Positions 14,301-20,209 of a stretch of 20,209 nucleotides of DNA are shown piece by piece (position 1 is the first letter of the stretch; the number at the start of each line of letters is the position of its first letter). The notes under the pieces were generated by a model that worked only from the letters and a program-made list of their open reading frames with translations, made no database searches and was not told the origin of the DNA. Origin of the DNA: an uncultured Prevotella sp. GTDB lineage: Bacteria; Bacteroidota; Bacteroidia; Bacteroidales; Bacteroidaceae. The DNA is taken from assembly GCA_900540885.1 (NCBI GenBank), contig UQHJ01000045.1:1-20209 (forward strand). Reading direction: 5' to 3'. The translations under genes were made by a program, and so were the position numbers.

Positions 14301-16133
14301 ATGAGAACTTTATCAGTACTTTTTGGCGCAGCCCTATTGGCTTCATGCGCATCAAATAAAGGTTCGTTTACGTTGAACCAACCGAGCGATACGCTCACTA
14401 TCGTAAATATAAAAGACGCTCCGAAGTATGCGCTCTTGCCTATTGAGGAGGAACAACTAGAGGCTCAGGTGATGCTCAATGGCACTCCCATGGACGTGCG
14501 CTTAGCCGTTAACAAAGTGGACTATATGGTGCCCTTCCCCCTCCACGCTGGAGCTGCAGATGACTCTCTCGTAGTTAAAGGCTTAGCGCGAACAGCAGTG
14601 GCTTGGAAACACATCGAGCTATCTGACACGTTCGACACGAAAAATCGCGAAACCTATCGTCCACTCTATCACCACACCCCGTCGTATGGCTGGATGAACG
14701 ATGCCAATGGCCTTGTATATAAAGACGGCGAATACCACCTCTACTTCCAGTATAACCCCTACGGTTCGAAGTGGGGCAATATGCATTGGGGACACTCTGT
14801 ATCAAAAGACCTCGTACATTGGACGCACGAACAACCTGCCATTGCACGCGACACGATGGGACATATCTTCTCAGGTTCGTGTGTGGTAGACGCTAACAAC
14901 ACGGCAGGAATGGGCAAAAATGCTATCATTGCCTTCTACACCTCTCACAAAGGATTACCTAATGGCCACCAACGTCAGCAGCAATGCATGGCTTATAGCC
15001 TTGACAATGGACGCACCTTTACGAAGTATGAGAAAAATCCTGTTGTGACGGCTTTCGACGGACTCGAAAACTTCCGCGACCCGAAGGTATTCTGGTATGC
15101 GCCACAGCAAAAGTGGGTGATGATTGTCAGTGCTGACAAGAATATGCGCTTCTATGAGTCGAAGAATTTAAAGGATTGGAAGTACCTGAGCCAGTGGGGC
15201 GAGGGCTACGGACCTCAACCCAATCAGTTTGAATGTCCTGACTTCTTTGAGATGGCCGTTGACGGCAACGAACAAAACAAGAAGTGGGTGATGATCGTCA
15301 ACATTAACCCAGGCTTTGTGTATGGCGGTAGCGGTACGATGTACTTTGTAGGACAGTTTGACGGCCAAAAGTTTACGTGTGACACAGCGCCTACCGACGT
15401 GAAATGGCTCGATTGGGGCAAGGACCATTACGCTACGGTCACTTATTCTAACACGCCGGGTCGCGTAATCGCTATGCCGTGGATGAGCAACTGGCAGTAT
15501 GCGAACCTCACCCCGACGCAACAATTCCGTTCACAAAATGCGCTGCCGCGCGAGTTGAAACTCTACACAGCCGATAAGGGCGAACTCCTACTGAGCGCAG
15601 CCCCTGTAAAGGAAACGGCCGCTTTGCGTGGCGAAGAGAAGAATCTCGGTTCGTTTGAGGGCGAAAAGCAGGTGGACTTCGCCAACGAAGGGGCACTTGA
15701 ATTGGACTTTGATCTCACCCCTGCCAATGCTGATAAGTGTGGCGTTGAGTTGGTAAATAGTAAGGGCGAAAAAGTGAGTCTCTACTACGATGTGAAGGCA
15801 CAACGCTTCGTAATGGATCGTGCAGAGAGTGGCATTACCGACTTTGGTAAGAAGGTAGAACCTCATCAGCTTGACAATGCTGAAAGTCTGAAACGTTATA
15901 AGACGCTTACGGTAAACTACAAGAATGCTTTTGCACTGGGCACATGGGCTCCCGTGCCAGTAAAGGCGGAGACACACCACGTACAAGTGTTCGTTGATAA
16001 ATCGTCTGTTGAACTCTTCGTCGATGGTGGCCGCATAGCCATGACCAACCTCGTATTCCCCACTGAACCTTATAATGCACTCCACTTCTTCGGAGGTAAA
16101 GTGAAAGACGCTAAGGTGTGGAAGATAAAGTAA
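14301..16133 (+). CDS. GH32 lipoprotein (invertase/levanase/inulinase type)
   Basis: A 610-residue lipoprotein: the lipobox is LLASC with lipidated C16. Residues about 20-120 form an extra beta-rich N-terminal domain seen in Bacteroidetes GH32 enzymes. The five-bladed propeller carries nucleophile D134 in WMNDANG, D260 in FRDPKV (transition-state stabiliser) and acid/base E311 in ECPDF; FQYNP is also present. The C-terminal half (about 440-610) is the GH32 beta-sandwich, ending with HHVQVFVDKSSVELFVDGG. It hydrolyses beta-fructofuranosides such as sucrose, inulin or levan; endo or exo preference cannot be told. It may be on the cell surface or face the periplasm. Fructose released would feed the downstream importer and kinase. 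Confidence 0.95.
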   Translation: MRTLSVLFGAALLASCASNKGSFTLNQPSDTLTIVNIKDAPKYALLPIEEEQLEAQVMLNGTPMDVRLAVNKVDYMVPFPLHAGAADDSLVVKGLARTAVAWKHIELSDTFDTKNRETYRPLYHHTPSYGWMNDANGLVYKDGEYHLYFQYNPYGSKWGNMHWGHSVSKDLVHWTHEQPAIARDTMGHIFSGSCVVDANNTAGMGKNAIIAFYTSHKGLPNGHQRQQQCMAYSLDNGRTFTKYEKNPVVTAFDGLENFRDPKVFWYAPQQKWVMIVSADKNMRFYESKNLKDWKYLSQWGEGYGPQPNQFECPDFFEMAVDGNEQNKKWVMIVNINPGFVYGGSGTMYFVGQFDGQKFTCDTAPTDVKWLDWGKDHYATVTYSNTPGRVIAMPWMSNWQYANLTPTQQFRSQNALPRELKLYTADKGELLLSAAPVKETAALRGEEKNLGSFEGEKQVDFANEGALELDFDLTPANADKCGVELVNSKGEKVSLYYDVKAQRFVMDRAESGITDFGKKVEPHQLDNAESLKRYKTLTVNYKNAFALGTWAPVPVKAETHHVQVFVDKSSVELFVDGGRIAMTNLVFPTEPYNALHFFGGKVKDAKVWKIK

Positions 16134-16165
16134 ACGCGTCCTCTTCAGAGAGCAACGCGTCCTCA

Positions 16166-16230
16166 CCTGGGGGTGACGCGTCCCCGCGTCGACATTTGCT
16201 TGTCAAGGCTCGATGCCTTGACAAGCAAAT
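16166..16230 (-). repeat. Two-hairpin intergenic repeat, copy 2
   Basis: Perfect 15-base arms 16194-16208 and 16216-16230 flank the loop CTCGATG (16209-16215), which is CATCGAG on the - strand. The second hairpin GACGCG/CGCGTC is at 16175-16190 and the conserved block is 16166-16190. Just outside, AACGCGTCCTC occurs twice (near 16133 and 16154). The spacer from here to the MFS gene shows no other gene. Confidence 0.85.
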
Positions 16231-16327
16231 ATAATATTATCACCAGACTATTCCCTAAAGTTTGTATCGTCATGATGTAACTTTATAAGCTCATAACCTT
16301 CAAACTAAAAACCGATTTATTAGGAAA

Positions 16328-17473
16328 ATGAAATCGAAAAATATCGTTATCAGCATATTGATGCTCTGCTTCTTTTCTATGGGGTTTGTCGACCTCGTGG
16401 GCATTGCATCGAACTATGTGAAGGCCGACCTCTCACTCACTGATACAGAGGCCAACCTCTTCCCTTCACTCGTATTCTTTTGGTTCTTGATATTCAGCGT
16501 ACCTACGGGCGTATTGATGAACAAGATAGGGCGCAAGCGCACCGTAGTGGTGAGCCTTGTCGTGACCTTTGCCTCACTGTTGCTCCCCTTGTTTGGTGAG
16601 AGTTATACGTTGATGCTCATTGCCTTCTCGCTTTTAGGCATTGGCAATGCCATAATGCAGACCTCGCTCAACCCCCTGTTGAGCAACGTGGTACGCGGTG
16701 GCAACCTATCGAGTGTGCTTACTTTTGGCCAGTTTATTAAGGCCATAGCCTCGTTCTTAGCTCCTATCATTGCCTCTTGGGGCGCGAGTTACAATGCTTT
16801 CGGACTGGGTTGGCACATACTCTTCCCTATTTACATGCTTATTGCTATCTTTGCCACGTTCACGCTCTCAGCTATCCCCATTGATGAGGAACCTGCCGAC
16901 CGAGCTTCGGGCTTTGGTGCTTGCTTCCGATTATTGAATAAGCCTTTCATATTGATCTGCTTTGTCTCTATCATGTGTCACGTAGGCATTGATGTAGGTA
17001 CCAACACAACGGCTCCCAAACTCCTCCAAGAGCACTTGGGCCTAACGTTGGCCGAGGCCGGATTTGCCACAAGCCTTTACTTCATCTTCCGCACAGCGGG
17101 TTGCTTCATTGGGGCTTTCCTGTTGCGCAAGGTAAGCGAACGTTCGTTCTTTATTATTAGCGTAATGATGATGGTGTTGGCTATGGCGGGGTTCCTCTGC
17201 TTGCATAGTCAATGGGCACTTTATGCTTGCGTTGCCTTGGTAGGATTTGGTAATTCTAACATTTTCCCTATCACCTTTGCACAAGCTCTCAAGGCTTGTC
17301 CTGATAAGAAGAACGAAGTGTCGGGACTGATGATTATGGGCCTCTTTGGTGGCACGATTATTCCCCTCGCTATGGGCTACATGAGCGATGCCTTCGGCAG
17401 CCAAAGTGGAGCGGTCGTAGTAATGGCCGTAGCCGTGGCTTACTTGGTATTTTACTGTTTTAAGATTAAATAG
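16328..17473 (+). CDS. MFS sugar transporter (probable fructose/hexose importer)
   Basis: A 381-residue protein with about twelve hydrophobic segments. The MFS motif between helices 2 and 3 is seen as MNKIGRKRTVV. The overall pattern (LVGIASNYVKADLSLTDTEANLFPS near the start, given here in part: GIASNYVKADL) fits the glucose/galactose-type sugar:proton symporters common in Bacteroidetes. It should carry monosaccharide across the inner membrane. Between a GH32 and a fructokinase, fructose is the likely substrate (inference). It starts 194 bases after the GH32 stop, behind repeat copy 2, and is followed by the MITE-like element M2. No consensus promoter was found just upstream. Confidence 0.9.
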   Translation: MKSKNIVISILMLCFFSMGFVDLVGIASNYVKADLSLTDTEANLFPSLVFFWFLIFSVPTGVLMNKIGRKRTVVVSLVVTFASLLLPLFGESYTLMLIAFSLLGIGNAIMQTSLNPLLSNVVRGGNLSSVLTFGQFIKAIASFLAPIIASWGASYNAFGLGWHILFPIYMLIAIFATFTLSAIPIDEEPADRASGFGACFRLLNKPFILICFVSIMCHVGIDVGTNTTAPKLLQEHLGLTLAEAGFATSLYFIFRTAGCFIGAFLLRKVSERSFFIISVMMMVLAMAGFLCLHSQWALYACVALVGFGNSNIFPITFAQALKACPDKKNEVSGLMIMGLFGGTIIPLAMGYMSDAFGSQSGAVVVMAVAVAYLVFYCFKIK

Positions 17474-17494
17474 TTTACGCTTGCTTAGTTAACT

Positions 17495-17693
17495 AATGAA
17501 GTCGTCTAAACTTTTATGAAGTTCAAGATTTGCCTTTATTTTTGAAGCGATTTTTGGCATTGAAGAGGGAGTGTAGCGAGCTACACGACCGATGAAAGGT
17601 CAAAAAGCGGTCAAAAAGAAAGGTAAAGATTGAATTTAGAAGAGATAAAAGTTTAAATATAATCTTCGTCAGAAAAGTTTAGACGACTTCAAT
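17495..17693. mobile_element. MITE-like element M2 between the transporter and fructokinase genes
   Basis: Perfect 19-base inverted termini TGAAGTCGTCTAAACTTTT at 17497-17515 and its complement at 17673-17691. AAT on both sides (17495-17497, 17691-17693) may be a 3-base target duplication. The interior pairs imperfectly around the turn 17572-17585 (TGTAGC/GCTACA), and the right arm is longer through a partial repeat of the terminus near 17646-17656. No ORF. It fills most of the operon spacer and could reduce or reset transcription of the kinase gene. Confidence 0.8.
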
Positions 17694-17723
17694 TACTCCT
17701 CTCAAAAAAATAAAAAAGAAGAA

Positions 17724-18620
17724 ATGAAATACGTTATAGGTCTGGGTGAAGTATTATGGGACGTGCTTCCCTCAGGTAAACAAATCGGTGGTGCTCCCGC
17801 CAACTTTGCTTTTCATGTATCACAATTTGGGATTCCCGTTCGCGTCGTATCAGCCATTGGCGACGACGACTTAGGACGCGAAACGCGAGAAGTCTTTGCC
17901 AAACGCAATTTGATTGCCATTATGCCCTCCTTACCCCAACCTACGGGCACCGTGTTGGCACAGATTGATGAAGCGGGCGTAGCTCACTACCACTTCCCCG
18001 ATGACGTGGCATGGGACAACATTCCCTTCACGCCCGAAATGGAACAGCTGGCACGCGAGACGCAAGCCGTCTGTTGGGGTTCGTTGGCACAACGCAGCGA
18101 ACGTTCGCGTCAGAGCATACTAAAGTTTGTTGATGCCGTGCCTTCAGGTAAGGGACAATACAAGATATTCGATATTAATCTGCGTCAGAATTTCTATACC
18201 AAAGAGATTATCACAGCCTCTCTTGAGCGCGCCAACGTGTTGAAGATAAATGATGAAGAACTTGTCATCGTAGCTCGTCTCTTTGGCCTACAAGGTACCG
18301 ACCTCGAAGCCAAGAGCCGCACCCTATTGACTGAGTATAACCTTGATATGGTCATCCTCACTTGTGGTGAGAATGGTAGTTACATATTCACACCTGCTAC
18401 TGAGGACAATCCATTAGGTGGCACCTCCTTTATGGAGACACCTCGCGTAAAGGTGAGCGACACGATTGGTGCCGGCGATTCCTTTACGGGTACTCTCGTA
18501 GCCTCACTCATAGAGGGACTGAGCATACGCGAGGCTCACGCTCGCGCCGTCCGTGTAAGTGCCTACGTTTGCACCCAAGCGGGAGCTATGCCGATATTGC
18601 CAGAAGAGGTAAAAAATTGA
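17724..18620 (+). CDS. Fructokinase (PfkB/ribokinase family)
   Basis: A 298-residue sugar kinase. The first PfkB signature is GGAPANFAFHVSQFG (about residues 22-36) and the second is DTIGAGDSFTG with catalytic base D252 and anion hole GAGD (249-252). The size and the early GEVLWDVLPSGK match bacterial fructokinases. It phosphorylates fructose to fructose-6-phosphate with ATP in the cytosol, completing hydrolysis, import and activation. It follows the MFS gene in the same direction but with 250 bases between, mostly M2. The kinase gene ends at an inverted C/G-rich repeat that should stop transcription from both sides. Confidence 0.93.
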   Translation: MKYVIGLGEVLWDVLPSGKQIGGAPANFAFHVSQFGIPVRVVSAIGDDDLGRETREVFAKRNLIAIMPSLPQPTGTVLAQIDEAGVAHYHFPDDVAWDNIPFTPEMEQLARETQAVCWGSLAQRSERSRQSILKFVDAVPSGKGQYKIFDINLRQNFYTKEIITASLERANVLKINDEELVIVARLFGLQGTDLEAKSRTLLTEYNLDMVILTCGENGSYIFTPATEDNPLGGTSFMETPRVKVSDTIGAGDSFTGTLVASLIEGLSIREAHARAVRVSAYVCTQAGAMPILPEEVKN

Positions 18621-18627
18621 TAAACTG

Positions 18628-18780
18628 GGGCCTCTCCCCCTAACCCCCTCCCCGACCGGGGAGGGGGAATAAGTAACCTTTACTTGCTGTATTCCTAACT
18701 AAGAACCAACAGGATACTCAAGAAGAAAAAGTTACTCGTTCCCCCTCCCCGGTCGGGGAGGGGGTTAGGGGGAGAGGCCC
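18628..18780. repeat. Perfect 42-base inverted pair of C/G-rich hairpin repeats; probable two-way terminator
   Basis: Arms 18628-18669 and 18739-18780 are identical inverted copies with 69 bases between. Each arm is itself a hairpin: CCCCCTCCCC, loop GACC, GGGGAGGGGG. The pair lies exactly between the convergent fructokinase and pdxB stops. A decayed copy is at 11379-11427. The repeat type appears dispersed and has no coding content. Confidence 0.85.
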
Positions 18781-18785
18781 TAATT

Positions 18786-19889
18786 TTATTTTTCGCGTCG
18801 CAGCGGATAATCGCCTCTGAGCTTTTCAAAAAGTTCAGGGGCTTTTTTTAGTGCCTCGCTATCACGCGTAGGGTCGTAAAGACGCAGTTCGGGAGCGAGG
18901 AGGTGACCTGAGCCTTCAGGGTAGTAAGCGTAGCCGTTGGGCAGCGTGGGGGCGGTAATGGTAGCAAAAGGCGTGGCATCAAGTCCGAAGTGATGTGCTA
19001 CAGCCGTGAGTGCCATGCGCGTGCCATTCGCCTTGCCGTCGGCACTATAGCCTGCAATGTGGGGTGTGCCTAAGAATACACGTTGCAGAAGTGAGGGGAG
19101 AGGCTGCGGCTCGTTCTCCCACGTATCAACAACGGCCGTGCGTAGGTGGCCTTGTTCAAGTGCGTGGAGTAGTGCTTGATTGTCCACCACTTCGCCACGA
19201 CTGCTATTAATGAGTACAGCTGAGGGACGCAGTGACTGTAAGAAGGCGGCATCGGCTATGTGGTAGGTAGCATAAGGGGAGGGGTAGCGCGTGAGCGGAG
19301 TGTGGAAGGTAATGACATCAGCTTCGCGTGCCAGTGTAGTGAGCGATGTGAATGCAGCGTCTCCCTCGCGTTCCGCACGAGGAGGGTCGCAGAGCAAGAT
19401 TTGACGAAAGCCGAGACGCTCGGCCATGCGCAGTACTTCCTTTCCTACGTGGCCTACGCCCACAATGCCGAGCGTTAGATGCTGAAACACGCTACGGTCA
19501 AGGTCTGTAGTGCAGACGGGGGCTGAGGCCAGAGAGCGCGTGCGTCGTTCGTCCCAACAGCCGTGGGCTGCGAGTAAGAGTAAGGCCGACTCTACATATT
19601 GTGCTACACTGCGTGCATTGCAACCGGGGCAGTTGGTCCACGCGATGCCTGCTTCCTTCAGATAGTCTGTGTCGATATGGTCGTAACCAATCGTGGCCGT
19701 GGCAATAAATTGTACACGCGAGCCTTCAAGCAAAGCACGATTGCAGTGTGTGCGCGTGCGAATGATAAGGGCATCAGCCTCGCGCACGTCGGAGGCTGTA
19801 ATTTCTGCTCCAGGTAGGTAGGTGCAAGTGCCAAGTTGTTCGGCATAGCCACGTATGAAGGGTATTTTTGAGTCTATTACGAGATGCAT
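18786..19889 (-). CDS. pdxB: Erythronate-4-phosphate dehydrogenase
   Basis: A 367-residue D-2-hydroxyacid dehydrogenase family enzyme that oxidises 4-phosphoerythronate in the DXP-dependent pyridoxal phosphate pathway. The NAD-binding motif GVGHVG is at residues 144-149. Catalytic residues by position in the family are R231 (NSSRGEVVD), E260 (DTWENEP) and H277 (GTPHIAGYS). The early DSKIPFIRG and TATIGYDHIDTDYL segments and the C-terminal extension beyond the dehydrogenase core fit PdxB better than SerA or formate dehydrogenase. It is convergent with fructokinase and not functionally linked to it. An octamer-phased repeat lies 8 bases upstream of its start codon. Confidence 0.93.
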   Translation of the reverse strand: MHLVIDSKIPFIRGYAEQLGTCTYLPGAEITASDVREADALIIRTRTHCNRALLEGSRVQFIATATIGYDHIDTDYLKEAGIAWTNCPGCNARSVAQYVESALLLLAAHGCWDERRTRSLASAPVCTTDLDRSVFQHLTLGIVGVGHVGKEVLRMAERLGFRQILLCDPPRAEREGDAAFTSLTTLAREADVITFHTPLTRYPSPYATYHIADAAFLQSLRPSAVLINSSRGEVVDNQALLHALEQGHLRTAVVDTWENEPQPLPSLLQRVFLGTPHIAGYSADGKANGTRMALTAVAHHFGLDATPFATITAPTLPNGYAYYPEGSGHLLAPELRLYDPTRDSEALKKAPELFEKLRGDYPLRREK

Positions 19890-19896
19890 GGTGGAG

Positions 19897-19926
19897 AATG
19901 TGTTAATGTGCTAATGTGAGAACGTA
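19897..19926. repeat. AATGTG octamer-phased half-element at the pdxB start
   Basis: AATGTG at 19897, 19905 and 19913, then AACGTA at 19921, an exact 8-base step with two-base spacers. It uses the same word as T2. No opposed cluster was found. It lies 8-37 bases upstream of the pdxB ATG, in the region expected to hold the leader or promoter; no TAnnTTTG box is visible there. Confidence 0.65.
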
Positions 19927-19939
19927 TATAGAATAATTG

Positions 19940-19985
19940 AACGAGAAAGGAAACAAACTATATTCTGTTTGTTTCCTTTCTCGTT
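19940..19985. terminator. Long perfect hairpin, possible terminator of the right-edge gene
   Basis: A perfect 19-base-pair stem (19940-19958 with 19967-19985) around an 8-base loop. On the + strand it runs into TTTATC. On the - strand, the direction of the right-edge gene, the following sequence is only moderately T-rich. Its position after that gene and before pdxB fits a terminator or a barrier between them. Confidence 0.55.
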
Positions 19986-20013
19986 TTATCTGTTTCGGTT
20001 TTTGTAGGAGAAG

Positions 20014-20209
20014 TTATTGACGTTCGAGATAGGTCGTTATTGTATCAGTAGAGATGCCTGTAACTTTTGAGATGAAGTCAACATCACAGCCTTGTTGTAT
20101 CATCGCTTGTACAATCTTCTGTTCGCCTTTTGCAATACCTTGTTCAATACCTTGTTCAATACCTTGTTCAATACCTTGTTCAATACCTTGTTCAATACCT
20201 TGTTCAATG
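20014..20209 (-). CDS. C-terminal part of a Rpn/PD-(D/E)XK nuclease-transposase-like protein
   Basis: An open reading frame runs on the - strand from the window edge to a TAA at 20014-20016, giving 64 residues. The first part is repeated IEQG, then IAKGEQKIVQAMIQQG, then a short helix-turn-helix-like end, FISKVTGISTDTITTYLERQ. IEQG/IEKG tails ending this way are typical of the Rpn family / PD-(D/E)XK nuclease family transposase proteins common in Bacteroidales. The nuclease domain is outside the window, so the assignment rests on the tail only. Confidence 0.75.
   Translation of the reverse strand, partial: IEQGIEQGIEQGIEQGIEQGIEQGIAKGEQKIVQAMIQQGCDVDFISKVTGISTDTITTYLERQ
20137..20208. repeat. 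Six tandem 12-base units coding for IEQG
   Basis: ACCTTGTTCAAT is repeated six times without any change, from 20137 to 20208, inside the gene above. The absence of even silent differences suggests recent expansion or slippage. Changes in unit number keep the frame. Confidence 0.95.

Noticed and set aside
18739..18780. A strong G-quadruplex
   Set aside because: Only three long G-runs are close together; the fourth would be short, and the hairpin fold is clearly stronger.
20137..20208. CRISPR or intergenic satellite
   Set aside because: The 12-base units are contiguous, in frame and encode IEQG within an open frame ending at 20014.

Overview
This window looks like chromosomal DNA from a Bacteroidales bacterium, most likely Prevotellaceae or a close relative; genus and species cannot be fixed from the sequence alone. 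The reasons are Bacteroidetes-type promoters (TTTG, about 20 bases, then TAnnTTTG), absence of clear Shine-Dalgarno sites, a lineage-typical HU-like protein / small membrane protein / amidase cluster, a TonB-dependent receptor with a GH32 lipoprotein, and an IEQG-repeat PD-(D/E)XK-type tail at the right edge. No rRNA, tRNA, CRISPR array or prophage structural gene was seen.

Layout. 274-5917: four genes on the + strand, namely an MsbA-like ABC exporter, an extended SDR, an Aur1/PAP2-type membrane phosphotransferase or phosphatase, and a secreted bleomycin-hydrolase-type C1 peptidase. The first three could work together on a complex membrane lipid, possibly a sphingolipid (inference). 6005-8039: a strong-looking promoter beneath a 45-base near-palindrome, then HU-like protein, two-TM holin-like protein, amidase, second HU-like protein. 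8379-10421: metG. 10559-11266 (-): SIMPL-domain membrane-anchored protein. 11801-18620: a compact sucrose/fructan use locus (TonB receptor, GH32 lipoprotein, MFS sugar importer, fructokinase) without SusD and without a regulator in the window. 18786-19889 (-): pdxB, convergent with the fructokinase. 20014-20209 (-): the 3' end of a Rpn/PD-(D/E)XK nuclease-transposase-like gene made of IEQG repeats.

The most unusual content is between the genes. Almost every intergenic space holds a palindromic element, and they fall into a few families: (i) phased-motif elements in which a short palindromic word (ATTAAT, GTTAAC/GTCAAC, AATGTG, CATGAAT) is repeated at a fixed period of 8, 11 or 12 bases, often in two opposed clusters that form a long inverted repeat, sometimes with GCGC hairpin caps; (ii) two MITE-like elements with different termini but the same 28-base apical hairpin, showing two compensatory base-pair changes; (iii) a two-hairpin element with a constant CATCGAG loop, variable stems and a constant GACGCG-GGGA-CGCGTC second hairpin; (iv) a C-rich/G-rich hairpin repeat, present as a perfect 42-base inverted pair between fructokinase and pdxB. 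Two phased elements reach into coding sequence and supply stop codons. These families are the best candidates here for something not yet described.
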